Counted from the first letter of the stretch, positions 34,694-43,576 are shown. The stretch: 64,000 nucleotides of DNA from Paracoccaceae bacterium (GCA_020425125.1 JAGQRV010000004.1:38748-102747); one strand, 5' to 3'. Made by a program: numbers and translations. Notes: a model not told the origin generated them from the letters alone.

Positions 34694-35467
34694 ATGAATC
34701 GGCGGAACTTGCGCTGGGTCCGGAAGGGGCCTTTCGGGCTTGCCGTCTGCCTGATCGCGGCAATGGCGACGGTCCGCCCCGCGGCAGCCTTCGCGCCGCC
34801 CGGCGGCGATCCGCCGTCGCTCTGTCTCGCGGCCGCGCAACGGGCCTCGCGGGCTACCGGCGTCCCCCTCGAAGTCCTGCAGGCAATCTCGCTCACCGAA
34901 TCCGGGCGCCGGACCGAAGGGCGCTTCGCGCCATGGCCCTGGACGCTCAACATCGCCGGAAAAGGCTATTTCTTCCAGACCCGCCAGGAGGCATTGGCGC
35001 GCGCGCGAAGCACGCTGGCCGGCGGTCAGACGAGCTTTGACCTCGGCTGCTTTCAGGTCAACTTTCGCTGGCACGGCGACGCCTTCGCGTCGCTCGACGA
35101 CATGCTGGATCCGGACCGGAATGCGCTCTACGCGGCGCGGTTCCTCTCCGGGCTTTACGCCGAGACCGGAAATTGGTCCGCCGCGGCGGGCTATTACCAT
35201 TCCCGTACGCCTGCACATGCGGACGGCTACCGCCAGATCTTCGACCGCCATCTGGCTCAGCTTGGCGGCGGACCGCTGACCGCAATGGCGCCGAGTCCGT
35301 CGGCTCCGGCGCCCGAGATCGCCCGCACCGCAATGCGGATCCGCGAAAACCGCTTCCCGTTCCTGCAAGAGGGCGAGGCGCCGCGGACGATGGGATCTCT
35401 CGTGCCGGCAACGGAAGCGCGTGGCGGCCTCCTCGACACCTCCGCCCGCAGCCTGTGGGGGGGCTGA
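34694..35467 (+). CDS. sltF: SltF-like flagellar lytic transglycosylase
   Basis: This 257-residue periplasmic enzyme cuts the peptidoglycan so that the flagellar rod can pass. A signal peptide covers residues 1-33 (ending RPAAAFA). The SLT domain covers about 45-180 with VLQAISLTESGR (catalytic Glu), SFDLGCFQVNF and YAARFLSGLYAETGNWSAAAGYYHS. The C-terminal tail is disordered. I chose the ATG at 34694 (MNRRNLRW) with a purine-rich site before it. It overlaps flhA (TGATG). The assignment to SltF, rather than a general transglycosylase, comes from its place before flhA and the separate FlgJ-like gene in this locus. Confidence 0.8.
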   Translation: MNRRNLRWVRKGPFGLAVCLIAAMATVRPAAAFAPPGGDPPSLCLAAAQRASRATGVPLEVLQAISLTESGRRTEGRFAPWPWTLNIAGKGYFFQTRQEALARARSTLAGGQTSFDLGCFQVNFRWHGDAFASLDDMLDPDRNALYAARFLSGLYAETGNWSAAAGYYHSRTPAHADGYRQIFDRHLAQLGGGPLTAMAPSPSAPAPEIARTAMRIRENRFPFLQEGEAPRTMGSLVPATEARGGLLDTSARSLWGG

Positions 35468-37560
35468 TGCTCAAGCTCGATGCGCGGACCCTGTTCCAGC
35501 CCACCATCCTCATGGCGCTCGCGCTGATGGCGGTCATCGTGATGATGATCCTGCCGATGCCAGCCTGGGTCCTTGACGTCGGCCTCGCCGGGTCCTTCGC
35601 GCTGGCGATCCTGATCTTCACGGTGACCCTCTTCATCGAACGTCCGCTCGATTTCTCGGCCTTCCCGACAATCCTGCTGGCCTCGCTGATGCTGCGGCTT
35701 GCGCTCAACGTCTCGTCGACAAAACTGATCATCGGTCAGGGCCATACCGGCACCCGCGCCGCTGGCGGCGTGATCGAAGGATTCGCCCAGTTCGTGATGG
35801 GCGGGAGCCTGTTTCTGGGCCTGGTGATCTTCTGCGTGCTGCTGATCGTCAACTTCATGGTGATCACCAAGGGCGCCGCGCGGATGGCCGAGGTCAGTGC
35901 GCGCTTCGCCCTGGACGGGATGCCGGGCAAGCAGCTTGCCATCGACAGCGACGTCGCCGCCGGCGCGATCACCCACGAGGAAGCGAAGCAGCGCCGCGCG
36001 ACCGAGCAGGCCGAGACGACCTTCTTCGGCTCGCTCGACGGCGCGTCGAAATTCGTCAAGGGCGACGCCATCGCCGGTCTGCTGATCACCCTTCTGAACA
36101 TCGTGATGGGCATCATCATGGGCGTCGCGGTCCACGGCATGCCCTTTGGCCAGGCCGCCGAGACCTATGCGGTTCTGACCGTGGGCGACGGGCTGGTGAC
36201 CCAGATCCCCGCGGTCATCATCTCGATTGCTTCCGCGCTGCTGCTCGCGCGCGGCGGGTCCACCGGCACCACCGATTTCGCCGTCTTCAGCCAGCTTGGC
36301 CGCTATCCTGCCGCCCTCGGCACCGTGGCGCTGCTGCTCGGCCTGTTTGCGCTCGTTCCGGGACTTCCATTCCTGCCCTTCGTCGCCGGCGCCGGCGCGC
36401 TGGCCGCGGCCGCCTACTGGGGTTTCCGGCGGCGCAAGAAGATCGCGGACGACGAGGCGCACGCGGCCGCGCTGAAGGCCGCGGAGCCGGCACCGAAACG
36501 GTCCATGGGCGACATGCTCGACATCGACGACATCCATGTGGAGTTCGCGCCCGATCTCGTGGACATGGTGCTGGACCCGGCGACCGGCCTCGACGCCCGC
36601 ATTACCAGCATGCGTACCCATGTCGCCGAAAACTTCGGCCTGATCCTTCCCGAAATGCGCCTGACCGACAACGGCGCGCTGCCCGCCGGGATCTATGCGA
36701 TCCGTATCCAGGGCGCGGAACGCGTGCGCGACCGGCTGCGCAAGGATCGCGTGCTGGCGCTTCTTCCCGAAGGCGTGGATCCGCCCGCCGAAGGGCTCGA
36801 CGTGCGCGAGCCGGTCTACGGCGCACCGGCGCGCTGGATCGATCCGCGGCACGAGGAGGCCTTCTCGCTTGCCGGCGCGACCGTCGTCACTCCGTCCGAG
36901 GTGCTTGCAACGCATCTCCTGGAGGTGATCAAGGACAATCTGGGCAAGCTGATCACGCTGAAGACACTGCGGCGCCTTCTCGACGAGATGACACGGCTGT
37001 CGGACACCACGCGCGCCGACGCCAACAAGCGCCTCCTCGACGAACTCATTCCCGACAAGGTGCCGCAGGATCTGCTTCTGGCCGTGCTGCGGCTCCTGCT
37101 TGAAGAGCGGGTCTCGATCCGCAATCTGCCCCTGATCCTCGAAGCGATTGCCGAAGCGCGCCCGTTCCACGGCGCGCCCGAAGCCGTCTGCGAGCATGTG
37201 CGCCAGCGGCTCGGCTTCCAGATCATTGCCGGCCTGCGCCGGTCGGACGGGACGCTGCCGCTGATCCAGCTCGCCCCGGAATGGGAAAAGCGGTTCCAAT
37301 CCCACACGCTGGAACACGACCGCGGCCTGCCCGACGTCGCCCTGCCGCCGGACGAGTTCAACCGCCTGGCCACCGCCATTGCCGACCGCTACGCGCGCGT
37401 CGCAGGTCAGAGCGACAGCCCGGCGCTGGTTACCTCGACGCGGCGCCGGCGGTTCCTGAAGACCGTGGTGGCGACACGCGGTCTGCACCTGCCGGTCCTG
37501 TCCTTCGAAGAGATCGGACTCGACGCCAAGCCCGCCGTCGTCGGCGTGGTGGCGGCGTGA
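35467..37560 (+). CDS. flhA: Flagellar export gate protein FlhA
   Basis: This 697-residue protein has eight predicted membrane helices in the first 330 residues and a large cytoplasmic docking domain. The family signature is in FSAFPTILLASLMLRLALNVSSTKLI and MVITKGAARMAEVSARFALDGMPGKQLAID. The C-terminal domain includes EVLATHLLEVIKDNLGKLITLKTLRRLLDEM. FlhA accepts chaperone-substrate complexes at the export gate. The ATG overlaps the sltF stop by one base, and its end overlaps fliR in GTGA. Confidence 0.97.
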   Translation: MLKLDARTLFQPTILMALALMAVIVMMILPMPAWVLDVGLAGSFALAILIFTVTLFIERPLDFSAFPTILLASLMLRLALNVSSTKLIIGQGHTGTRAAGGVIEGFAQFVMGGSLFLGLVIFCVLLIVNFMVITKGAARMAEVSARFALDGMPGKQLAIDSDVAAGAITHEEAKQRRATEQAETTFFGSLDGASKFVKGDAIAGLLITLLNIVMGIIMGVAVHGMPFGQAAETYAVLTVGDGLVTQIPAVIISIASALLLARGGSTGTTDFAVFSQLGRYPAALGTVALLLGLFALVPGLPFLPFVAGAGALAAAAYWGFRRRKKIADDEAHAAALKAAEPAPKRSMGDMLDIDDIHVEFAPDLVDMVLDPATGLDARITSMRTHVAENFGLILPEMRLTDNGALPAGIYAIRIQGAERVRDRLRKDRVLALLPEGVDPPAEGLDVREPVYGAPARWIDPRHEEAFSLAGATVVTPSEVLATHLLEVIKDNLGKLITLKTLRRLLDEMTRLSDTTRADANKRLLDELIPDKVPQDLLLAVLRLLLEERVSIRNLPLILEAIAEARPFHGAPEAVCEHVRQRLGFQIIAGLRRSDGTLPLIQLAPEWEKRFQSHTLEHDRGLPDVALPPDEFNRLATAIADRYARVAGQSDSPALVTSTRRRRFLKTVVATRGLHLPVLSFEEIGLDAKPAVVGVVAA

Positions 37561-38336
37561 GCGCGGTCGCCGCCCAGCTTCTCGACATGGCCGGCGGCTG
37601 GGCCTGGCTCGGCTGGGTGGTGTTCCTGCGGGTGGCCGCAGCCATGGCGCTGCTGCCGGCCTTCGGTTCGCAAAGCGTGCCGCTTCGGGTGCGACTTGCG
37701 CTCGCCTGCGCGTTCGCGGCAGTGGTGGCACCCGCGGTCGCCGACCGGGTCGTGCTGCTGCCGCCGGACTGGCCCGCGCTCCTGCGCTACACCGCGACCG
37801 AGACGCTGGCGGGGCTGTCGCTCGGCTTTTCGGCCCGGTTGCTGCTATGGCTTCTCCATGTCGCCGGGACCATGGCGGCGCAGGCGACGTCGCTGGCGCA
37901 GCTTCTCGGCGGCGCGACGGCCGAACCGCAGCCCGCCATCGCCGAGATTCTCGTGGTCGCCGGCCTGGCCCTGGCCGCCGCCGCGGGCCTCCACATCCGC
38001 GTGGCCCAGGCGTTCATCCTGTCCTATGACACGATGCCTGCTGGGACGGTGCCGCTCGCCGCCGATCTGTCGTCCTGGGCCGTCGGGCGCGTCGCGGCCA
38101 TGTTCGCGACCGCGTTCACCTATGCCGCGCCGTTCCTGATCGCGTCGCTGATCTACAATCTCGCCCTCGGCGCGATCAACCGGGCCATGCCGCAGCTGAT
38201 GGTGGCCTTCGTGGGCGCCCCGGCGATCACCGCGGCCGGCTTGGTGATCCTCCTTGTTTCCGCGCCGGTGATCCTGTCTCTCTGGCTGGGGTTGATCGAC
38301 CTGCGGCTGGCCGATCCGTTCGGGATGGGTCCGTGA
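37557..38336 (+). CDS. fliR: Flagellar export gate protein FliR
   Basis: This 259-residue membrane protein has six predicted helices. FliR-type segments are FLRVAAAMALLPAFGSQSVPLRVRLALACAFA and GLHIRVAQAFILSYDTMPAG, and the end is NRAMPQLMVAFVGAPAITAAGLVILL. GTG at 37557 is the start and overlaps the flhA stop. It forms the export channel with FliP and FliQ and overlaps flhB in GTGA. Confidence 0.95.
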   Translation: MSAVAAQLLDMAGGWAWLGWVVFLRVAAAMALLPAFGSQSVPLRVRLALACAFAAVVAPAVADRVVLLPPDWPALLRYTATETLAGLSLGFSARLLLWLLHVAGTMAAQATSLAQLLGGATAEPQPAIAEILVVAGLALAAAAGLHIRVAQAFILSYDTMPAGTVPLAADLSSWAVGRVAAMFATAFTYAAPFLIASLIYNLALGAINRAMPQLMVAFVGAPAITAAGLVILLVSAPVILSLWLGLIDLRLADPFGMGP

Positions 38337-39421
38337 GCGGCGAGGGCGACGAGGACGGCGACAAGTCGTTCGAGCCGACCCAGCGGAAGCTCGACGAGGC
38401 GCGCAAACGCGGCGAGATCCCGCGCTCGACGGATGTGATCGCGGCGTCGGCCTATGGCGGGCTGCTGCTCACCACCGCAGTCTTCGCGCCGGCCTCGATC
38501 GCCACCATCGGCACAGCTCTGACCGTCCTTCTCGATCAGCCCGACCGGCTTGCCCCTCTCGTGCTCGGCGATGGTGGCCGCGCGCTTGCCGGCGGTCTCA
38601 TGGGGCGGATCGGACTCGGGCTGGTTCCCTGGTTCGCGCTGCCGGCGCTGCTCGCCATCGCGGCGATCATCGCGCAGCGCAGCTTCGTCGTCACCGGCTC
38701 CAAGCTCGTCCCGAAGCTGAGCCGAATTTCCCCCCTGTCGAATGCGAAGCAGAAATTCGGTCGCGGCGGCCTGTTCGAATTCGCCAAGAGCTTCGCCAAG
38801 CTGTTGGTCTACACCATCGTTCTGGGCGTGTTCGTGACCCGGAAGATGCCAGAAATGGTCGCCGCGGCACGGCTGGACGCCGGACCTGCCGCCGCACTGA
38901 TGGGGAACATGGCGGTCACCTTCCTGACGCTGGTCCTCGCGGTCGCCCTGCCGATCGGCGCCATCGACCTGTTGTGGCAACGGGCCGAGCACCACCGGCG
39001 CCTGATGATGACCCACAAGGAGATGATGGACGAACTGAAGCAGACCGAAGGCGACCCGCACATGAAGCACAAGCGGCGCCAGCGCGGCTACGACATCGCC
39101 ACGAACCGGATGCTCGCCGATGTGCCGAAGGCCGACGTGGTGGTGGTGAACCCGACCCATTATGCGGTGGCGCTGAAATGGTCGCGGAAGCGCGGAAGTG
39201 CGCCCGTCTGCGTCGCGAAGGGCGTGGACGAGGTCGCGGCGCGGATCCGCGAAGCCGCTGCGGTGGCGGGCGTCCCGGTCCACCGCGACCCGCCGACCGC
39301 GCGGGCGCTTCATGCCTCGGTCGAGGTCGGACGCGAGATCACCCGCGAGCACTACAAGGCCGTTGCGGCGGCGATCCGCTTTGCCGACCGGATGCGCGCC
39401 AAGCGGAAGGGACGGGCCTGA
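38333..39421 (+). CDS. flhB: Flagellar export switch protein FlhB
   Basis: This 362-residue protein has four membrane helices (about 35-210) and a cytoplasmic domain that cleaves itself at N273-P274-T275-H276 in VVVVNPTHYAV. The cleavage switches export from rod/hook to filament substrates. The N-terminus DKSFEPTQRKLDEARKRGEIPRS is typical. The start is GTG at 38333, overlapping the fliR stop. A 109-aa gene follows after 1 bp. Confidence 0.97.
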   Translation: MSGEGDEDGDKSFEPTQRKLDEARKRGEIPRSTDVIAASAYGGLLLTTAVFAPASIATIGTALTVLLDQPDRLAPLVLGDGGRALAGGLMGRIGLGLVPWFALPALLAIAAIIAQRSFVVTGSKLVPKLSRISPLSNAKQKFGRGGLFEFAKSFAKLLVYTIVLGVFVTRKMPEMVAAARLDAGPAAALMGNMAVTFLTLVLAVALPIGAIDLLWQRAEHHRRLMMTHKEMMDELKQTEGDPHMKHKRRQRGYDIATNRMLADVPKADVVVVNPTHYAVALKWSRKRGSAPVCVAKGVDEVAARIREAAAVAGVPVHRDPPTARALHASVEVGREITREHYKAVAAAIRFADRMRAKRKGRA

Positions 39422-39422
39422 C

Positions 39423-39752
39423 GTGGACCCCCGGCTTCCCCGGCTGGTCCGACTGGCCGAACTGGTCGAGGCGCGCGATACGGCCGCGCTTGCGGAACTT
39501 GCGGCCGAAGCCCGCACGATCGAGGCGGAGATTGCCCGGCTGCGGGACACTTCGCCACCGTCGGAGCCCGAGGCCTTCATGCTCGGAGGACACGGCGCGC
39601 TGTGGGACAGCTGGCGGCAGCGTGAACTGGCGCGGCTGAACCGGGCGCTGGCCGACCTGCGCGCCCGTCAGGAACCCTTGCGCGAAAAGGCAGCGCGGGC
39701 CACGGCACGGGCCCAGGTTCTCAACCGTCTGGCGGGTACGGATCGCGCCTGA
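39423..39752 (+). CDS. Short coiled-coil protein after flhB (possible FliJ-type factor)
   Basis: This 109-residue protein starts with GTG at 39423 directly behind flhB. It is nearly all charged helix (LVRLAELVEARDTAALAELAAEARTIEAEIARLRD, then LARLNRALADLRARQEPLREKAARATARAQVL), which predicts a two-helix coiled coil. Size and shape fit FliJ, the coiled-coil factor that links FliI with FlhA. No other fliJ is present in the window. Similarity to known FliJ is not evident, so this is by position and structure only. Confidence 0.6.
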   Translation: MDPRLPRLVRLAELVEARDTAALAELAAEARTIEAEIARLRDTSPPSEPEAFMLGGHGALWDSWRQRELARLNRALADLRARQEPLREKAARATARAQVLNRLAGTDRA

Positions 39753-39764
39753 CGCGCCGCCGCG

Positions 39765-40268
39765 TCAGACCTGCTGCTTGACGAGATCGACGATCAGCAC
39801 ATCCCGGATCGACGGCCCGACCGATGTCACCGCCGCTTCGAGCAGCGCCTTGCGGAGATCGTCGAGCCGCGCGCTGAGAAGGAAGTTGCCATCGAAACCG
39901 CCGGCATTGGCGTGATCGAACAGCACACGCAGGAAGGTATCGCGCAGCTTCGGTTCAAGCGCAAAGACGGCCTCCTGCGAGCCCTCGGTCACTTCCAGAC
40001 TGAGCGAGACGATGACCGTGGATTCCACCGTCTTCTCGCCCATGATCGGGACAATGAACTGGTTGGGAAGCTTCACGTAGGCCGGGGGCGTCGTCGGCGC
40101 AGGCAGCTCCGGCTCTGCGGCCTCGTGCGCAGGTGCGGCACAGTCCACCGCAGCGTCCTCGTGGCTGGTCTGCGCCGCGCTTTCCGGCGCCGGACGCAGC
40201 ATGAAGCCGGCGCCCGCACCGGCTCCGAGTCCGAGAAGCGCAAGGATGACGGGAAGCAGCTTGCCCAT
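39765..40268 (-). CDS. Second FliL-like protein
   Basis: This 167-residue protein has a membrane segment at residues 4-24, an acidic linker (APAHEAAEPELPAPTTPP), and a periplasmic FliL-type domain with KLPNQFIVPIMGEKTVESTVIVSLSLEVTEGSQEAVFALEPKLRDTFLRVLF. This is the family layout, but the sequence differs from the FliL at 15740-16252. I chose the ATG at 40268. It lies 10 bp downstream of flgH in the same operon. Its role may be distinct, for example near the L ring or the stator. Confidence 0.75.
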   Translation of the reverse strand: MGKLLPVILALLGLGAGAGAGFMLRPAPESAAQTSHEDAAVDCAAPAHEAAEPELPAPTTPPAYVKLPNQFIVPIMGEKTVESTVIVSLSLEVTEGSQEAVFALEPKLRDTFLRVLFDHANAGGFDGNFLLSARLDDLRKALLEAAVTSVGPSIRDVLIVDLVKQQV

Positions 40269-40278
40269 GCGCCGCGCC

Positions 40279-41007
40279 TCAGAACGGCAGGATGATGTCG
40301 GCGATCTGCTGGCCCCAGCGCGGCTGCTGGAAGTCGCTGATCTGGCCACGGCCGCCATACGAAATGCGGGCCGATGCGATCTTGTCGTAGGTGATCTCGT
40401 TGTTGCGCGAGATGTCCTCCGGGCGGACGTAGCCCGAAACGAGGAGTTCGCGGAGTTCGTAGTTCACGCGCACTTCCTGGGACCCCTCGATCCGCAAGAC
40501 CCCGCTCGGCATCAGGTCGGTGACCGTGGCCGCGATGCGGAGCGTCAGTTTCTCCTTGCGCCGGACCGATCCGTCGCCGTCGCTTTCGCTTTTCGATTTG
40601 AGTTCCACCGCGTCGGCCATGCTCGCACCTTCCGGCATGTGCTGGTCGATCCGCTGCGGCAGGCCGAGAAGCTCCGGTACCTGCATCCGTTCGTCGGCCG
40701 ACCGCGACCGCGACGTCGAATTCGAGATCTCGGCCTTTTCGTCGATCTGGATAACGACCGTCAGGATATCGCCGGGATTGCTGGCACGCGGGTCGCCGAG
40801 AAGCGAGCTGCTCGAGGCGCTCCAGAGCGACGCCTGGTCGACGACGCGCTGCTTTTCAAGCGTCCGAGGCAGACCTGTCGCCGCCATGGCAAGATGCTCT
40901 CGGCTGTTCTCCGATGAGCTGAAGCTCGGCGGCCGGCCGAGATGGTCCAGGCGGCCACAGCCGGAGACGGCAAGGATCAGGGTGGCAGCGGCGATGGCGG
41001 TACGCAT
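40279..41007 (-). CDS. flgH: Flagellar L-ring protein FlgH
   Basis: This 242-residue outer membrane lipoprotein has the signal MRTAIAAATLILAVSGC, with a lipobox ending at C17. The mature part has the conserved LWSASSSSLLGDPRASNPGDILTVVIQI and VSGYVRPEDISRNNEITYDKIASARISYGGRG. FlgH forms the outer ring around the rod with FlgI. flgI is not in the window. Confidence 0.95.
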   Translation of the reverse strand: MRTAIAAATLILAVSGCGRLDHLGRPPSFSSSENSREHLAMAATGLPRTLEKQRVVDQASLWSASSSSLLGDPRASNPGDILTVVIQIDEKAEISNSTSRSRSADERMQVPELLGLPQRIDQHMPEGASMADAVELKSKSESDGDGSVRRKEKLTLRIAATVTDLMPSGVLRIEGSQEVRVNYELRELLVSGYVRPEDISRNNEITYDKIASARISYGGRGQISDFQQPRWGQQIADIILPF

Positions 41008-41022
41008 CTGGAACTCCTCGAA

Positions 41023-41460
41023 CTAGTTCTTGGTCGGAGCGACGTTGACCGTGCCGTCCACCATCACCACGCCGGTGACCGTAGTCCGCGACGCAAGGTT
41101 CATTACCCGAATCCGGTCGCCCGGACCGCCTCGGTCGAGCGCCCGCACGTCCGTGGCAATATTGAGGCCGGCATAGCTGTAGTTCAGCGTGACGACCTGG
41201 TTCCGGTCGATGATTGCCGGCGCCGCCAGATCCTCGGGACGGACCGGTCGACCAGCATAGATCGTGACGCGGACTTCCTTGCCCACGGCCTGCGCCGGGT
41301 CGGTCAGGGCTCCGGGAATGTCTTCGCCATTGAGCGTCAGGTCGTCGGCCTGGATCACCGTCTCGCTTCTCAACAGCCGCGTGGCCACGACCGAATCGGC
41401 CTTGGCCGGCACCATTGTCAGCACGACGAGAAGGCAGGGGACGGAAAGCAGGCTTTTCAT
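41023..41460 (-). CDS. flgA: FlgA, P-ring assembly chaperone
   Basis: This 145-residue secreted protein has a signal peptide (cleavage near AKA-DS, residue 21). The SAF-like domain has TVIQADDLTLNGED and GRPVRPEDLAAPAIIDRNQVVTLNYSYAGLNI, as in FlgA proteins. It is short for the family because the N-terminal domain is absent, which is usual in Rhodobacterales as I recall. It lies 15 bp before flgH. Confidence 0.9.
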   Translation of the reverse strand: MKSLLSVPCLLVVLTMVPAKADSVVATRLLRSETVIQADDLTLNGEDIPGALTDPAQAVGKEVRVTIYAGRPVRPEDLAAPAIIDRNQVVTLNYSYAGLNIATDVRALDRGGPGDRIRVMNLASRTTVTGVVMVDGTVNVAPTKN

Positions 41461-41464
41461 CGGA

Positions 41465-42250
41465 TCAGCGGATCTGCGAGTTGGTCGCCATCATCTCGTC
41501 GGACGCGGTGATCACCTTGGCGTTGAGCTCGTAGGCGCGTTGCGCCTCGATCAGATCGGTCACCTCGCGCACAGCATCTACCGAGGAATCCTCGAGGTAT
41601 CCCTGGCGCAGCACGCCCAGCCCTTCGGTGCCAGGATCGCCCACGGTCGGAGCGCCTGACGCTTCGGTCTCTTTGAACAGGTTGTTCCCCATCGCTTCGA
41701 GGCCACGCTCGTTCGCGAAGGTCGCGAGCGTGAACTGGCCGAGCAGCTCGGCATCGGGACGGTCGGCGAAATAGGCGTAAACTTCGCCATCCGCGTTGAT
41801 CGACAGGCTGGTCGCATCTTCGGGAATGGTGATATCCGGGACGAGCGGGTAGCCGTCCGACGTCACGATCTGCCCTTCGGCCGACCGCTTCAGCCCGCCG
41901 TCGCGGGTATAGGCGGAGTCGCCGCTCGGCAGAGTGACCTCCAGATAGCCCCGGCCTTCGATGGCGAGGTCCAGATCGCCGTTGGTCTGGGTAAGCGAGC
42001 CCTGCGCCAGGTTCACCGAGACTGCGACCGATTTCACCCCGAGGCCGAGCTGGACGCCCGTCGGCACGACCGTACCGTCCGAAGCGTTGATCGATCCGGG
42101 ACGCTGCAATTGCTGATAATGCAGGTCTGCAAACTCTGCCCGCCGCGTGTTGTAGGCGGTGGTGCTCATGTTGGCGAGGTTGTTGGAAATGACCTCGACC
42201 CGCATCTGTTGGGCGGTCATGCCGGTGGCTGCGATCTTGAGCGCGCGCAT
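41465..42250 (-). CDS. flgG: Flagellar distal rod protein FlgG
   Basis: This 261-residue protein begins MRALKIAATGMTAQQMRVEVISNNLANMSTTAY, with the rod signature NNLAN. It has the middle segment GSLTQTNGDLDLAIEGRGYLEV and ends with the C-terminal helix VREVTDLIEAQRAYELNAKVITASDEMM. It builds the distal rod to which the hook attaches. It follows flgF (11 bp) and precedes flgA (4 bp). Confidence 0.96.
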   Translation of the reverse strand: MRALKIAATGMTAQQMRVEVISNNLANMSTTAYNTRRAEFADLHYQQLQRPGSINASDGTVVPTGVQLGLGVKSVAVSVNLAQGSLTQTNGDLDLAIEGRGYLEVTLPSGDSAYTRDGGLKRSAEGQIVTSDGYPLVPDITIPEDATSLSINADGEVYAYFADRPDAELLGQFTLATFANERGLEAMGNNLFKETEASGAPTVGDPGTEGLGVLRQGYLEDSSVDAVREVTDLIEAQRAYELNAKVITASDEMMATNSQIR

Positions 42251-42261
42251 GGGGGCTCTCC

Positions 42262-42981
42262 TTAGCGTCCGAGAATTTCGATCACGTTGCGGATGCGATC
42301 GTTTTCGTGGTCGAGCAGCGATCGCCCGCTTTCGTAGGCCCGCTGGACTTCGATCATGCGGGCGACTTCCAGAACCGGATCGACGTTCGATGCCTCGACG
42401 AAGCCCTGCGCCAGAGAGGGCTCTTCGACTGCCTTGGTTCCGCCCGACTCGACCGAAAAGCGCACGTCGCCCGCCCGCGTCATCTGCGTCACGTCATTGG
42501 GAACGAAAATCCCGACCTGCCCCAGCAGCCGCCCATCAGCGCTGAGTGTTCCGTCGGATGCGAGATGCACCGTCACCGCGTCGGGTGGAATGAAGATCGG
42601 CGCCTGCCCGGCATCAAGAAGCTGCGCCCCGTCGGCCGCAGACAGGTTGCCCTGGGAATCCGGGAAAAAGTGGCCGGCGCGGGTCAGACGGTTGCCCTGG
42701 GGCGTCGCAACCATGAAATAGCCGTCGCCTTCGATCGCGAAGTCGAACTGGCCGCCGGTCTGCGTGAGCTGCCCTTGCGTACGGTCCAGCACCCGCGCGC
42801 GGGCCGCCGCCATCGACAGGGAAGAATCCGCGTCTTCGAGCTTGCTGACGAATTCAGAGAAGACCAGGCCTTCCTTCTGGTAGCCGTCGGTCGAGACGTT
42901 GGCGATGTTGTTGGCAAGGACCTGCATCTCGTTCTGCAGGCCGCTCTGCCGTGTCAGCGTGGCGTAGGTCGCGTTGTCCAT
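42262..42981 (-). CDS. flgF: Flagellar proximal rod protein FlgF
   Basis: This 239-residue rod protein has an N-terminal LQNEMQVLANNIANVSTDGYQKEGLVFSEF. The middle, TGGQFDFAIEGDGYFMVATPQGNRLTRAGHFFP, and the C-terminal VARMIEVQRAYESGRSLLDHEND are typical. I chose the ATG at 42981 (MDNATYATL), one base from the fliQ stop, over an ATG five codons upstream inside fliQ. Confidence 0.94.
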   Translation of the reverse strand: MDNATYATLTRQSGLQNEMQVLANNIANVSTDGYQKEGLVFSEFVSKLEDADSSLSMAAARARVLDRTQGQLTQTGGQFDFAIEGDGYFMVATPQGNRLTRAGHFFPDSQGNLSAADGAQLLDAGQAPIFIPPDAVTVHLASDGTLSADGRLLGQVGIFVPNDVTQMTRAGDVRFSVESGGTKAVEEPSLAQGFVEASNVDPVLEVARMIEVQRAYESGRSLLDHENDRIRNVIEILGR

Positions 42982-42982
42982 G

Positions 42983-43249
42983 TCAGCCTCCGGCAATCAG
43001 AGGGATCAGCGTCTCGGTGAAGAACCCGGTCAGCGTCTTGGTCATGAAATCCATGCTCACCCAGAACACGACGAGGATCGCGATGAGCTTGGGGACGAAT
43101 GTCAGGGTCATTTCCTGGATCGACGTGAGCGCCTGAAACAGGCCGACGGTCACACCCGCAAGAAGCGCCACCGACAGGATCGGGACCGAGATGACGACGG
43201 CGACCCACAGACCCTGCCGAAGCGTGTCGAAGAGGACCGCCTCGGTCAT
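42983..43249 (-). CDS. fliQ: Flagellar export gate protein FliQ
   Basis: This 88-residue protein has two membrane helices and the typical ISVPILSVALLAGVTVGLFQALTSIQEMTLTFVPKLIAI. It forms part of the export channel with FliP and FliR. It lies between fliE (3 bp) and flgF (1 bp). Confidence 0.95.
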   Translation of the reverse strand: MTEAVLFDTLRQGLWVAVVISVPILSVALLAGVTVGLFQALTSIQEMTLTFVPKLIAILVVFWVSMDFMTKTLTGFFTETLIPLIAGG

Positions 43250-43252
43250 CGT

Positions 43253-43543
43253 TCAGACCGGCATCCGCAGGATTTCCTGGTAGGCTTCGACCACCTTGTC
43301 CCGCACGGTAACGGCGGTCTCAACCGCAAGCTGCGTCTGGGCCAGCGCTTCGACCAGCGTATGCGGATCCGCGCCTTTCACCAGCGTGTCCTGCGCCGCC
43401 TTGTCCGTCGCATTGAGCGAAGCGGCAAAATCTCCGGCAAGGTCGCCCGCCAGTTCACCGGCACTCTGGCCCGACGGAACGGCTTCGGTCGCCGGTCGGG
43501 CCTTGGCATAGTTCTGCACCGCGTGGGTGAATTTCACGTCCAT
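43253..43543 (-). CDS. fliE: Flagellar hook-basal body complex protein FliE
   Basis: This 96-residue protein has the FliE core DFAASLNATDKAAQDTLVKGADPHTLVEALAQTQLAVETAVTVRDKVVEAYQEILRMPV. FliE joins the MS ring and the rod and is one of the first exported subunits. It is 33 bp after flgC. Confidence 0.94.
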   Translation of the reverse strand: MDVKFTHAVQNYAKARPATEAVPSGQSAGELAGDLAGDFAASLNATDKAAQDTLVKGADPHTLVEALAQTQLAVETAVTVRDKVVEAYQEILRMPV

Positions 43544-43576
43544 TCTGGACCTCCTTCTTTCGCTTCGGCTGCAGCG

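Noticed and set aside
35257-37731. Long minus-strand open frame over flhA
   Set aside because: It is an antisense shadow of FlhA, without domains or ribosome site.
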